Origin: BOG-908 sp965198825
GTDB lineage: Bacteria; Pseudomonadota; Alphaproteobacteria; Acetobacterales; Acetobacteraceae
Reading direction: 5' to 3'
DNA length: 64,000 nt
NCBI GenBank assembly: GCA_965198825.1
Contig: CBDAQB010000001.1
Span: forward strand, 434,001 to 498,000
The notes below the pieces were generated by a model. That model did no database searches and was not told the origin of the DNA. It saw only the letters and a program-made list of their open reading frames with translations. Both the position numbers and the translations under genes were made by a program. This document shows, piece after piece, positions 54,079 through 63,780 of this stretch (positions are counted from its first letter, which is position 1; every line of letters begins with the position of its first letter).

Positions 54079-56141
54079 CAGGCCTGCGCCGCCGATCCAT
54101 CGGAGGTCAGCGGCACATCGATAAACAGCGTCGTACCAGCCCCAGGCGCCGCCTCGATGGTAATCTCGCCACCGATCAGATCCAGCCGTTCCCTCATGCC
54201 CAGCAGGCCAAGCGCCGGCGGTGCCGCGGGATCCGGCGAAATGTCGGGGTCGAAGCCAATCCCGTCATCCTCGATGATGACGCGCAACCTGTCTCGGCCG
54301 CGCTCCAGCACGATACTGACGCTGTTCGCTTGCGCGTGCTTCAGCACGTTATTCAGCGCCTCCTGAACGGCGCGATAGACCAGGATCTCCACGTCCTCCG
54401 GAAGCCCTGACACGGAGCCCACCGCCTGTATATCCATCCGCACGCCGGCGGGTTGGGCGAAATTTGCAGCGAGCGCGGCCAGCGCCTTTTCCAATCCCAG
54501 GTCGTCGAGTGCCGCGGGCCGCAAATCGGCGGCGGCACGATGGATGTCGCGACCGATCTCGCGCGCCATGACCTGCAAGGCCTGCAACTCGGCACAGGGC
54601 GCCAGGCCGGTACGTTCCAACGCCTTGAGGCCGAGCGAAAGACCCGTGACTGATTGCCCGACCTGGTCGTGCAACTCGCGGGAGAGACGTCGGCGTTCCT
54701 CCTCTTGCGCGCGCGACAGGCGGCGCTGGAGCATCTGGCGGTCCGTGGTCGCCCTTTTGGCTGCGGTCACATCATTCATCACGCCCAACAGGCTGAGCGC
54801 GCCGTCAGGCCCCTCTTCCGCCGCCCCGCTCGCATGGATCCAGCGCGTCTCGCCTGAGGCCGAGCGCACCCGGAATTCCACCGACAGGGCATCGCCCGCG
54901 CGCGCGCAGGCAACGGCTGCCTCTAGTGCGGCTCGGTCGGTGGGGTGCACCACTGCAAGCACGTCGCGCCAGTGCTGATCTACTCCGGAGGACGGTGGCG
55001 CCAAATCGAGCATGGAGCGGCAACGCGCCGACCCATCGAAGCGATCCTGCACGATGTCCCAGCGCCATGTTCCGAGTTCGGCGGCCTCCACTGCCAGCGC
55101 CTGCCGCATTTCGCTTGCGCGCAGCGCTGCGGCTGCCTGCCCGCGCTCCCTGGCGCGCCGCAGATGCAGATCGCGGGCAACCAGCGACGCGAGCCCTGCG
55201 CCTATCGCGAGGCTGCCGCACCCCACCGCAGCCAGTACAAGTAAGGCGTGCCGCACAGGGTGGTGCAGGACAGTGACCGGTACGCCGAACGCTACGACCC
55301 AACCTCCTGTGCGCGGCAGCGTGCGTGTCACCGTCTCTACCCGCACGCCACTGCGCGTGACCCCGTTGTGAAAGCCGGTGTGGCCGGCAGCGATCGCATC
55401 CAGCAGCCCCAGGCTAGCGAGCTGACCGGGCTTCTCATCGGGATCGCCTGTGCGGGCCAGTATATGGCCGCTTGCATCCACCACCACCCCGAGCCAGCCG
55501 GCCGGTGCCCCGGCCGTATCCAGTATCTTGCCAATGGCGTCTGGCGCCACAGCAAGCGACAGGATGTAGTGCAGCACGCCGTCACGAAGCACCGGCACGC
55601 GCAGCGTCGCGGCCGGCGGCCCAAGCCCTGCCGGGCTCAAGCCGCCCACCGAAGGTCGCCCGGTCTTCACCGCCTGCTCGAAGCTGCCGCGGTCGCTAGC
55701 CTTTCCCAGCCTGGCCTCTGCCGGCCCAGTCGAGCTGAACAGTGGCTTGCCGGTGGCTGTCGTGATTTCGATCCCCTGCCACAACGGGTGCAGCGCAGTC
55801 AGCCGTTCTGCCTCTGTCCGGAAAGCGTCGAAATCGCCACGATCGAGCGCCGTCGAGGCGGCCAGGGCTTCGGAAAGGTCTATCTGGGCATTGAGTTCTA
55901 GCGAAATGCGCTCAGCTGACCGCGTCGCCAGCTGCACCGCCAGGTTGAGCGTGCTCGCGCGCGTCGTGCGCTCCGCTGCCAGCAATCCTGCCAGTATGCC
56001 GAAGATGAGCAACGGCAGAACAGCCGCGATCGCCAGCCGGACGAAAGTGCGGCCGCCTTCGCCGAGCCGCCGGCCGAGCCGTTTTTCCAGGCCCTGGATT
56101 GCCCGGAACAGCGTGGTGTCCGCGGCTCGGTTCTGCGTCAT
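54078..56141 (-). CDS. Sensor histidine kinase with dCache-like and PAS domains
   Basis: About 687 residues from ATG 56141; the open frame reaches 56402, and ATG 56189 is an alternative start. Two membrane helices (about residues 32-52 and 295-325) bracket a periplasmic sensor region of the dCache type. A PAS domain (about residues 340-460) precedes a HisKA_3 dimerisation helix with the phospho-His in LSRELHDQVGQSVTGL, and a HATPase_c domain (EALNNVLKHA, EDDGIGFD, GLLGMRERL). It belongs to the NarX/UhpB class and partners with the response regulator it overlaps. Confidence 0.92.
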   Translation of the reverse strand: MTQNRAADTTLFRAIQGLEKRLGRRLGEGGRTFVRLAIAAVLPLLIFGILAGLLAAERTTRASTLNLAVQLATRSAERISLELNAQIDLSEALAASTALDRGDFDAFRTEAERLTALHPLWQGIEITTATGKPLFSSTGPAEARLGKASDRGSFEQAVKTGRPSVGGLSPAGLGPPAATLRVPVLRDGVLHYILSLAVAPDAIGKILDTAGAPAGWLGVVVDASGHILARTGDPDEKPGQLASLGLLDAIAAGHTGFHNGVTRSGVRVETVTRTLPRTGGWVVAFGVPVTVLHHPVRHALLVLAAVGCGSLAIGAGLASLVARDLHLRRARERGQAAAALRASEMRQALAVEAAELGTWRWDIVQDRFDGSARCRSMLDLAPPSSGVDQHWRDVLAVVHPTDRAALEAAVACARAGDALSVEFRVRSASGETRWIHASGAAEEGPDGALSLLGVMNDVTAAKRATTDRQMLQRRLSRAQEEERRRLSRELHDQVGQSVTGLSLGLKALERTGLAPCAELQALQVMAREIGRDIHRAAADLRPAALDDLGLEKALAALAANFAQPAGVRMDIQAVGSVSGLPEDVEILVYRAVQEALNNVLKHAQANSVSIVLERGRDRLRVIIEDDGIGFDPDISPDPAAPPALGLLGMRERLDLIGGEITIEAAPGAGTTLFIDVPLTSDGSAAQA

Positions 56142-56361
56142 GCCTACGGTCTCGCCTTGACCACGAACGCCATACTGCCTCGCCACCATCACCGGCAACT
56201 CGCCTTCCGCCGTATCCTGTTCTCGCACGTGAGCCCACATACCTGGATGTCGGGCTTTGTCTGACAGCGATGGGGCAATGCCTGACTGTCCCGGCCGGGC
56301 TGGTCCGCCGATATCTCCACAACGCGGCGCTGCAGGTGGCGCGCGCAAACAGGAGGATCTC

Positions 56362-57084
56362 ATGCAGAATCGTTCAGTCACCACCGCGGCCATGATTGCC
56401 ATCGCCTTTGCCTTCCCCGCCCTGGCGGCTCAGGACAATACGGCCAAGACAAATCAGGAAACCCTGGCGCAGAAGACAGCCGACCAGGATTTCGGCAAGG
56501 TCTCTCACGATGGCGATAGCGCCTTTCGCAATATACGTATGGCCCGCCTCGCTATTTTCGACGGCAAGGCCACTGAGGCGCAGCAGGACATCAAGGCGGC
56601 TGCCGCTTCGCTCCAGAAGGCCAGCAGCGACGATTCAGTTTTCACGAAGGCGGAGGCCGATCTGAAGGCACCCAAGGGAACCACTCAACCGGCTGTCGCT
56701 TCAACCGGCGCCGTGAAGTGGCTGCCGATCGACGGCGCCATGACAATCGGCGAGGATTACGTCGATTCAGCCGCGAAGACCGCGGGGGTTGCGAAAGCGA
56801 ACGCCCAGTTAAAGTCCGGTGACCATGCTCATGCCATGGAAACCTTGAAGCTGGCCGGCGTGGACGTGAGCTTCGACGAAGCCGTAGCACCGCTTGAGAA
56901 GTCGATTAATGGCGTGAACCAGGCTGAGCAGATGGCCAATGCCGGTAAATACTACGAGGCCAACCAGGCGCTCAAAGGGGTCGAGGACGGTATCCGCTTC
57001 GATGAGCAGAACATGGTGGCGGTACCTACCGCCGCCCATGGCGCGAAGATGGCAGCGTCATCCGAGAACAAGAAAACCGACTAG
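56362..57084 (+). CDS. YfdX family periplasmic protein
   Basis: 240 residues from ATG 56362, preceded by a perfect AGGAGG at 56351-56356; the frame to 56257 is an artefact. A signal peptide (AAMIAIAFAFPALAAQ) leads a helical protein with AFRNIRMARLAIFDGKATEAQQDI, LPIDGAMTIGEDY and two later helical repeats, which match YfdX. Such proteins are pH- or stress-associated periplasmic factors in enterobacteria and heat/stress islands. It diverges from the two-component system at 53425-56141, with about 220 bp between starts. Confidence 0.85.
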   Translation: MQNRSVTTAAMIAIAFAFPALAAQDNTAKTNQETLAQKTADQDFGKVSHDGDSAFRNIRMARLAIFDGKATEAQQDIKAAAASLQKASSDDSVFTKAEADLKAPKGTTQPAVASTGAVKWLPIDGAMTIGEDYVDSAAKTAGVAKANAQLKSGDHAHAMETLKLAGVDVSFDEAVAPLEKSINGVNQAEQMANAGKYYEANQALKGVEDGIRFDEQNMVAVPTAAHGAKMAASSENKKTD

Positions 57085-57319
57085 AGAGCTGCTATCCGGC
57101 ACTCATGAACCGAGTAACGCGTGCCAAGATATGTCCGGCGCCATCGTGGGCGCCGGGCAAGCCCTAAGATGCTTCAACGCGCTTGAACTGTCAGCTGATG
57201 CGCGGCGGTGACCAGGCCAATCGCGTCATCGTGAAATTCGGCAAGCCTGCGAACGGTGGGGCTTCCTGTTGAAAGCTGTATATGCACGGCGAAGCATCGT
57301 GGCAGGGGCCGGAGACACT

Positions 57320-58225
57320 GTGTTAGCTGGCCGCCCCGCGCGTTGGGCAATGCTCTTGTTGTGCTCTTGCCTGGGCGGATGCGGCGCGTTGGAGCGCGGG
57401 TTCCTGTCGCCTGGCGGGCCTGTCGCAGCAGCAACGCAGCGTGAATTCCTGACAGTCTGCGCAGTACTCATTTTCGTCGTAGGACCGGTGTTGCTCCTGA
57501 CCCCTCTGATCGCCTGGCATTATCGCCTATCGAACACGCGCAGCGCATACCGGCCGGAATGGGCGTTCAATTGGCCGCTGGAAGGGCTAATTTGGATACC
57601 GCCGTCTCTCATCGTCGTCGGCCTTGCAATCTTCCTCTGGCGCGACACGCACCAACTTGATCCCTATCGGCCGTTGCCTGGCCAGCCTATCGACATCCAA
57701 GTGGTCGCCCTGGATTGGAAATGGCTGTTCATCTATCCCGGCCAGGACATCGCCACGGTCAATCAGCTGACCATCCCTGCCGGTCAGCCTGTGCACCTCA
57801 GCCTGACCAGTGCCACGGTGATGCAATCCTTCCTGATGCCGCGCCTGGCTGGGCAGATCTACGCCATGGCCGGCATGCGCACGCAGTTGAACTTCGCGGC
57901 CGCTGCGCCTGGCACATTCCTTGGAGAGAACGTGCAATTCAATGGCGCGGGCTTTCAGAACCAGAAGTTTGAAGTGACAGCGCTAGACGCAGGCGCTTTC
58001 GGGCATTGGGTGGCGCAAACCAAAGCGCAACCCCAACGGCTGGACGCTGCCGAGTATGAAGCCTTGTCCCACCGTTCCATCCTCCCGAAGCCACTTGCAT
58101 TCGGCACGGTGGAACCCGGCCTGTTCGGACGCATCGTTGCAAGGAGTCAGCCAAGCGGCCACACGATGGACCTCGATCACCTGCCGCCTCGCCCGTTGCC
58201 GATGGAAACCAATCTGCATGACTGA
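57320..58225 (+). CDS. cyoA: Cytochrome bo3 quinol oxidase subunit II
   Basis: About 301 residues from GTG 57320, which has GGAG five bases upstream; TTG 57269 and ATG 57350 are in frame. A lipoprotein signal (LLLCSCLGGCG) is followed by two membrane helices and a cupredoxin domain with WKWLFIYP, MQSFLMPRLAGQIYAMAGM and NGAGF. The CuA ligands of cytochrome c oxidases are absent, as expected for a quinol oxidase. The 3' end overlaps cyoB by 8 nt. Confidence 0.92.
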   Translation: MLAGRPARWAMLLLCSCLGGCGALERGFLSPGGPVAAATQREFLTVCAVLIFVVGPVLLLTPLIAWHYRLSNTRSAYRPEWAFNWPLEGLIWIPPSLIVVGLAIFLWRDTHQLDPYRPLPGQPIDIQVVALDWKWLFIYPGQDIATVNQLTIPAGQPVHLSLTSATVMQSFLMPRLAGQIYAMAGMRTQLNFAAAAPGTFLGENVQFNGAGFQNQKFEVTALDAGAFGHWVAQTKAQPQRLDAAEYEALSHRSILPKPLAFGTVEPGLFGRIVARSQPSGHTMDLDHLPPRPLPMETNLHD

Positions 58226-60305
58226 ACCGGTGTTGTGGCACGCCCTGCTCGGTGATCTGAGCTGGGGCGCGCTACCGTTTGTGCGCGCGTGGCGCGACCC
58301 GAGCGTCAGCGAAATCATCGGCGCCGGTGCAGGTGCTGTCGTGGTGCTCGGTGCTGCCGCGATGGTGGCGCTCCTCACTTACCTGAGAGCCTGGCGCTAT
58401 CTCTGGAAGGAGTGGTTCACCAGCCTGGACCACAAGAAGATCGGTATCATGTATATCGTGCTTGCCGCAGTGATGCTGACACGCGCCTTGATCGAGGCGG
58501 TTCTGATACGCGCGCAACAGGCAGTCGCTATCAACGCACCGGGATTTGTCGAACCGAACCATTTCGCGCAGCTCTTCACCACGCATGGCAGCATCATGAT
58601 CTTTTTCATGGCCATGCCTTTCCTCACGGGATTGATCAACTACGTCGTTCCGCTGCAGATCGGCGCGCGCGACATGGCTTTTCCGTATCTCAATTCGATC
58701 GGCTTCTGGCTGACCGTGGGGGGAGCCGGGCTGATGATGGCCTCCCTGGTCGTCGGCGAGTTCTCCACCGGCGGCTGGAGCGGTTATCCGCCCTATACCG
58801 AGCTATCGTTCAGCGGCGGAGTGGGCCCCGATTACTGGATCTGGGCAGTGACTCTCTCCTCGATCGGCAGCACCACAGTCGGCATCAACGTCGCTTGCAC
58901 GATCTACAAGATGCGCGCGCCCGGCATGACCTGGATGCGCATGCCGCTGTTCTGCTGGACATCGCTCTGCACATCCATCTTGATGATCTTTGCAATGCCG
59001 GCGCTCACAGTGGCGACATTGCTTCTGGCAGCCGACAGATATGCGGGGATGCATTTCTTCACCGACGATCTCGGCGGCAACATGATGAATTATGTGAACC
59101 TGTTCTGGCTGTTCGGCCATCCCGAGGTCTACATACTGATCCTGCCTGCCTTCGGCGTCTATTCAGAGGTTATCTCCGCCTTCTCCTCGAAAGAGCTCTA
59201 CGGCTACACCTCTCTGGTCATCGCCACGGCAGCCATTGCGGTCCTCTCCTTCACCGTTTGGCTGCACCATTTCTTCACCATGGGCCAAAGTGCCAACGTC
59301 AATGCGGCGTTCGGCATCGCTACGATGACGATCGGCGTACCCACAGGAGTAAAAATCTACGATTGGATATGGACCATGTTCCGGGGCGAGGTGCGGTTTA
59401 CCCCCTCCATGCTGCTCTCCATCGCCTTCATGATGACGTTCGTCCTAGGTGGTTTCACTGGCATCATCCTGGCTACTCCACCGCTCGACTATGTCGTGCA
59501 CGACACGCTGTTTCTCGTCGCGCATTTCCACAACATGCTCATCCCGGGCCTGCTCTACGGCATGATTGCCGGTTACATATACTGGTTCCCGAAAGCCTTC
59601 GGCTTCCGCCTGAACCAGCAATGGGGCCGTATTTCCGCTGCCTGCTGGATTGTGGGCTTTTATCTCGCATTCATGCCGCTCTACGTGCTTGGCGCCGCTG
59701 GCATGGCACGCCGGACGCAGGAGATATTCGATCCGGCATTTCGGCCGTGGCTCCTGGCAGCACTGATCGGCGCGCTCATCCTGTTCGCCGGGCTCGCAAG
59801 CCTCTTCGTGCAGCTCTACGTCAGCATACGCGACCGCGACGTAAATGGAGTTCCGGTGGGAGACCCATGGGACGCACGCGGCCTGGAATGGTCGGTCTCT
59901 GCACCTCCGCCGGAGTGGAACTTCGCGACCATTCCCCACGTCGGCAGCCGTGATGCCTTTCATTGGCGCAAACGCAACGGCGGCGCCTACCAGCCCGCCG
60001 ACCACTACAAAGATATCGAACTGCCCAGCAATACAGGCTGTGGGGTGATCATCGGCCTGGCCGCCGCCGCATGCGGCTTCGGCCTGACGTGGCGCATCTG
60101 GTGGATGGCCGCACTTTTCCTGGCTGTCGTGATTGCAACCGTGATCATTCGCTCGTTCATGCGCGACGTGACTCACATCATCCCCGCCGCGACCGTCGAG
60201 GCAGCCGACCGGCTATGGCTCGCCAAAGCTCATGCAGCCAGCCCGGTTCTCCGGGAACTCGAACAATCGGAACTTAATGAAGGGCTCGCGCTATGGATGG
60301 CGTAG
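58218..60305 (+). CDS. cyoB: Cytochrome bo3 quinol oxidase subunit I
   Basis: 695 residues. All redox and proton-pathway residues are visible: TTHGSIM (low-spin heme His), GARD (D channel), GHPEVY (CuB His-Tyr and the pumping Glu), WLHHFF (CuB), PTGVKI (K channel) and AHFHN (heme o3/low-spin His). It reduces O2 with electrons from ubiquinol and pumps protons. ATG 58218 overlaps cyoA; the frame extends to 58056 only inside cyoA. The C-terminal GDPWDARGLEWSVSAPPPEWNF matches quinol oxidases. Confidence 0.96.
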   Translation: MTEPVLWHALLGDLSWGALPFVRAWRDPSVSEIIGAGAGAVVVLGAAAMVALLTYLRAWRYLWKEWFTSLDHKKIGIMYIVLAAVMLTRALIEAVLIRAQQAVAINAPGFVEPNHFAQLFTTHGSIMIFFMAMPFLTGLINYVVPLQIGARDMAFPYLNSIGFWLTVGGAGLMMASLVVGEFSTGGWSGYPPYTELSFSGGVGPDYWIWAVTLSSIGSTTVGINVACTIYKMRAPGMTWMRMPLFCWTSLCTSILMIFAMPALTVATLLLAADRYAGMHFFTDDLGGNMMNYVNLFWLFGHPEVYILILPAFGVYSEVISAFSSKELYGYTSLVIATAAIAVLSFTVWLHHFFTMGQSANVNAAFGIATMTIGVPTGVKIYDWIWTMFRGEVRFTPSMLLSIAFMMTFVLGGFTGIILATPPLDYVVHDTLFLVAHFHNMLIPGLLYGMIAGYIYWFPKAFGFRLNQQWGRISAACWIVGFYLAFMPLYVLGAAGMARRTQEIFDPAFRPWLLAALIGALILFAGLASLFVQLYVSIRDRDVNGVPVGDPWDARGLEWSVSAPPPEWNFATIPHVGSRDAFHWRKRNGGAYQPADHYKDIELPSNTGCGVIIGLAAAACGFGLTWRIWWMAALFLAVVIATVIIRSFMRDVTHIIPAATVEAADRLWLAKAHAASPVLRELEQSELNEGLALWMA

Positions 60306-60919
60306 CAGGGCCACAGCTTCGCCACGCAGGACTACAGCTTTCGGATGATCCTGCCGAACTCGACGCTGTCGAAAGCGACGTTTTCGGCTTCTGGATCTTC
60401 CTGATGAGCGATGCGGTTCTGTTCGCGTTGCTCTTTGCCGTCTACGGAACCTCGCTCGCCGCCACGGCCGGCGCCCCCGGCCCTGCGCAGGAGTTCAAGC
60501 TCGGCGTCGCTTTCGTCGAAACGTTGCTTTTGCTCACGTCATCGTTCACCTTCGGCCTTGCATCGATCGCTTTGAAGCACGGCAGCCGCCGCCTGTTACT
60601 CTGGATGATCGCGACCTTGCTTCTCGGGCTCGCGTTCCTGGGCATGGAGGCGAATGATTTCGCCACCATGGCGGCCGACGACGCGACGCCGGGCCGCAGC
60701 GGATATCTATCCGCCTTCTTCGTCCTTGTCGGCATGCACGGCCTGCATGTCACGATCGGCTCGGTCTGGATGGTGGTCATGATGGTGCAGTTGGCTCTGT
60801 TCGGCACAGACAAAAAGGTGAAGATCAACCTGGTGAGGCTTGGCCTGTTCTGGCACTTTCTCGACGTCATCTGGATCGCCATCTTCTCGGTGGTATACCT
60901 GCAAGGGCTGATCCGATGA
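60293..60919 (+). CDS. cyoC: Cytochrome bo3 quinol oxidase subunit III
   Basis: 208 residues with five helices. VFGFWIFLMSDAVLFALLFAVYG and HGLHVTIGSVWMVV match subunit III of heme-copper oxidases, which stabilises subunit I and its proton uptake. ATG 60293 lies within the end of cyoB (13-nt overlap); ATG 60297 is out of frame. The stop overlaps cyoD. Confidence 0.94.
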   Translation: MDGVAGPQLRHAGLQLSDDPAELDAVESDVFGFWIFLMSDAVLFALLFAVYGTSLAATAGAPGPAQEFKLGVAFVETLLLLTSSFTFGLASIALKHGSRRLLLWMIATLLLGLAFLGMEANDFATMAADDATPGRSGYLSAFFVLVGMHGLHVTIGSVWMVVMMVQLALFGTDKKVKINLVRLGLFWHFLDVIWIAIFSVVYLQGLIR

Positions 60920-61227
60920 TTTCGCCACGAACCATGCGGCGGGAGACGACGACTTACATCGTGGGTTACGGCCTGGCCCTGTTTCTGACACTCACTGCTT
61001 TTGCCATCGTAAGTTTCCACCTGCTTGGCGGTCGGCAAGCATTCTGCACCGTGCTCGGGCTCGGCTTCTGCCAAATGCTCGTACATTTCCGCTGCTTCCT
61101 GCATATCGATCTCAAACGCTCCGCCCGTGCAGACCTCGCCTTGATCCTGTTCTCGTCATTGATTGTCGCGCTGATGACAGGCGGCACGCTGATCGTTCTG
61201 TTCAACCTGCGTCAGAGAATGATGTAG
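60916..61227 (+). CDS. cyoD: Cytochrome bo3 quinol oxidase subunit IV
   Basis: 103 residues with three membrane helices, typical of CyoD. YIVGYGLALFLTLTAFAIV and LGFCQMLVHFRCFLHID follow the family pattern. It begins at ATG 60916 in an ATGA overlap with cyoC. No cyoE (heme O synthase) gene follows, so heme o must be made by a farnesyltransferase encoded elsewhere. Confidence 0.92.
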   Translation: MISPRTMRRETTTYIVGYGLALFLTLTAFAIVSFHLLGGRQAFCTVLGLGFCQMLVHFRCFLHIDLKRSARADLALILFSSLIVALMTGGTLIVLFNLRQRMM

Positions 61228-61330
61228 CGTCTCCCAACAATCCGCCGGTGCGGCTGCTTCGTCACAGCCATTGACAAGTTGATCGGCAAAAAATGATTTT
61301 TCGGCTTCGAACAGCTTTAAGGCTCACACC

Positions 61331-62716
61331 ATGCATGCCGCCGCGCGCACGCAGGATGCCGGCCCTCGGCTGGCTTTATGCACGGGAGTCTCTGTGAAAG
61401 CCCGGCTGCGCAAAGCGCTCGCCACTCTCAGTGATAGCTTCTGGCTGTTGCCTGGCGCCATGGTGGTTGCCGGCATCCTGCTCGGCGTGGGGCTAGTTGC
61501 GGTCGACAGGAGCGGCATCGTGCCGCAATGGCTGATCGAGAGTCCCTGGTTATATAATGGTGGTGGCACGGGAGCGCGCACGCTCCTGGGCGCCGTGGTG
61601 TCCTCCACGATCGGCGTCGCCGGCACGGTGTTTTCCATCACGATTGCGGCGTTATCGCTGGCGGCCGGTCAGATGGGGCCTCGCCTGCTGCGAAACTTCA
61701 CCAGGGACCGCGGTAACCAACTGACGCTCGGTGCCTTCCTCGGCACGTTCTCTTATGCGCTGATGGTGCTTCGCTCCGTCAGAACGCACAGCGAGGGCGA
61801 ATTCGTCCCGCATCTGTCTCTCAGCATCGCCATCATGCTGGCCTTCGTCTGTGTTGCGACACTCGTGTTCTTCGTCGGCCACATGGCCGGCCGGATAAAC
61901 GTCGATACCGTCATCGAACTCGTGAGTGAAGACGCAAGGCGGGCAATGACCCGGCTCATGCACGAGCTGCCGCAGCCTGCGCCGCCTGATGCCGCCATGT
62001 GGCACTCGGCCATACCGGTGCCCGATACACGCCGCGGCTATCTGCAGCAGCTTGATGCAGCCGGCCTCGCCACTTGGGCAGCCGCGCATCAGACGCGTTT
62101 GCGGCTGCTGGTGCGGCCAGGCGACTATGTGTTTCCCGGCGCCGCCATCGCTGTCATGACGCCGCCGGTAAAGGGTGCATCCGACGCCATTAGCTCTGCC
62201 ACGGCCGTCGGGGGCGAACGGGTTAGCGCCTACGACCTGGAATATGCCGTCCGCCAATTGGTTGAAGTTGCGGTCAGGGCTTTATCGCCTGGCATCAACG
62301 ATCCGCATACCGCGATGAGCGTGCTTGATCGGCTCGGAGCTGCCCTCTGCGACGCAGCAGGGCTGCACTTGTCGCGCGGAGCGCATCTTCAGGGTGGTCA
62401 GGTCGTGCTGGTCGTACCCGCAATCGATTATGGCGGACTGACCGACACGATGTTTCACCCGCTGCGTCAGAACGCGGCGGGAAGCACAGCCGTGCTAACG
62501 CACCAACTGGACGTGCTCATCGCCGTCGCAGGCTGCGAGCGCGATCCGCTTCGTCTGGCCGAATTGCAACGTCATGCCGACTTGGTGCTCGCAGATGCCG
62601 AACGCCACGTGCCCAATCCTGCGGATCTTGAAGATGTCCGCATCCGTCACCGCCGCTTCGAAAGCGTGCGTGAGCGAGGAACGCAAGGGCTGCTGCACGA
62701 TGAGCAGAACGCCTGA
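61331..62716 (+). CDS. DUF2254 membrane protein
   Basis: 461 residues. Two helices near the N-terminus and two more around residues 155-190 flank the diagnostic segment AVVSSTIGVAGTVFSITIAALSLAAGQMGPRLLRNF. The C-terminal cytoplasmic half has LVRPGDYVFPGA and ALSPGINDPHTA. The family is widespread in proteobacteria and has no established function. ATG 61331 is used here, but GTG 61394, with GGGAG just upstream, is an attractive alternative. It lies 103 bp downstream of cyoD. Confidence 0.88.
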   Translation: MHAAARTQDAGPRLALCTGVSVKARLRKALATLSDSFWLLPGAMVVAGILLGVGLVAVDRSGIVPQWLIESPWLYNGGGTGARTLLGAVVSSTIGVAGTVFSITIAALSLAAGQMGPRLLRNFTRDRGNQLTLGAFLGTFSYALMVLRSVRTHSEGEFVPHLSLSIAIMLAFVCVATLVFFVGHMAGRINVDTVIELVSEDARRAMTRLMHELPQPAPPDAAMWHSAIPVPDTRRGYLQQLDAAGLATWAAAHQTRLRLLVRPGDYVFPGAAIAVMTPPVKGASDAISSATAVGGERVSAYDLEYAVRQLVEVAVRALSPGINDPHTAMSVLDRLGAALCDAAGLHLSRGAHLQGGQVVLVVPAIDYGGLTDTMFHPLRQNAAGSTAVLTHQLDVLIAVAGCERDPLRLAELQRHADLVLADAERHVPNPADLEDVRIRHRRFESVRERGTQGLLHDEQNA

Positions 62717-62773
62717 TGCCAGGCCGCATGGCGCCAAACGCTATCGACTTTTCCACGAGACAAGGAATTCGTA

Positions 62774-63769
62774 ATGCCCAAAATCGTCGTCGTCACCGGT
62801 GCCAGTGCTGGGGTAGGCCGCGCAACCGTCAAAGAATTCGCAAGACAGGGCTACGACGTTGCCCTTCTTGCACGCGACCCGGTGCGCCTGAAGGCGGCAG
62901 CCGCCGACCTTCAGTCCGCCTACGGGATACGCGCCCTCGCCATTCCCACGGACGTGGCAGATGCGGCTGCCGTGGAGGAAGCTGCCACCATGGTCGAAAC
63001 CGAATTGGGACCGATCGATGTTTGGGTGAACGTCGCCATGGCCACCGTGTTCGCACCGGTCTCGAGGCTGACGGCCGCAGAGGTCGAGCGTGGCACCAGG
63101 GTCACCTACCTTGGCCAGGTTCACGGCATGATGGCGGCCTTGTCTCGCATGCGTAAGCGCAACAGCGGCACGATCGTCAATGTCGGCTCCGCGCTTGCCT
63201 ACCGCTCGGTCCCGCTGCAATCCATCTATTGCGGCGCCAAGTCGGCAATACGCGGCTTCACCGATGCGCTGCGCTCCGAAATCATCCACGACAAACTCGC
63301 GGTGCATTTGACGACCGTCGATCTGCCTGCCGTGAACACGCCGCAATTCGATTGGGCGATGAATAAGATGGGCGTGAAAGCTAAACCCGTGGCGCCAATT
63401 TTCGAGCCAGAAGTGCCGGCCCGCGCCATCTTTTTCGCGGCAACGCACAGGCGCCGTGAAGTCTGGGTCGGCTTTCCCACGGTCAAGGCGATCCTGGCGA
63501 ACCGCATAGCGCCCGGCTTGATCGATCGCTATCTCGCCAAGGCCGGCTACACGGGGCAACTCACCGATGAGCCGCTTCCGCAGAATGCACCGGCGAACCT
63601 GTTCGACGCGGTGCCGGGCAATTACGGCGCGCATGGGCGGTTCGACAAACAGTCGAAGCTTGGAAGCTGGGAAATGTTCACCGATCGGCACCGCACTGCA
63701 TTCTGGCTTGCAGCAGGCGTCGGCCTCGTCACTGGTGTGCATCTGCTCGCAAAAAAGCTCAGGATTTAG
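62774..63769 (+). CDS. SDR-family oxidoreductase
   Basis: 331 residues from ATG 62774, preceded by AAGGA. The N-terminal TGASAGVGRATV is the NADP(H)-binding motif, the usual NNAG reads VNVAMA, and SALAYRSVPLQSIYCGAKSA holds the Ser/Tyr/Lys catalytic residues. It is longer than classical SDRs, with about 80 extra C-terminal residues that end in a hydrophobic stretch (AAGVGLVTGVHLLA), suggesting membrane association. It is followed after 11 nt by a GH15 gene, a pairing seen in stress-type gene blocks. Confidence 0.88.
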   Translation: MPKIVVVTGASAGVGRATVKEFARQGYDVALLARDPVRLKAAAADLQSAYGIRALAIPTDVADAAAVEEAATMVETELGPIDVWVNVAMATVFAPVSRLTAAEVERGTRVTYLGQVHGMMAALSRMRKRNSGTIVNVGSALAYRSVPLQSIYCGAKSAIRGFTDALRSEIIHDKLAVHLTTVDLPAVNTPQFDWAMNKMGVKAKPVAPIFEPEVPARAIFFAATHRRREVWVGFPTVKAILANRIAPGLIDRYLAKAGYTGQLTDEPLPQNAPANLFDAVPGNYGAHGRFDKQSKLGSWEMFTDRHRTAFWLAAGVGLVTGVHLLAKKLRI

Positions 63770-63780
63770 GACGCCCGCAG

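Noticed and set aside
58289..59953. 554-codon rightward open frame
   Set aside because: Out-of-frame shadow of cyoB, rich in Arg and His; cyoB motifs are complete in the other frame.
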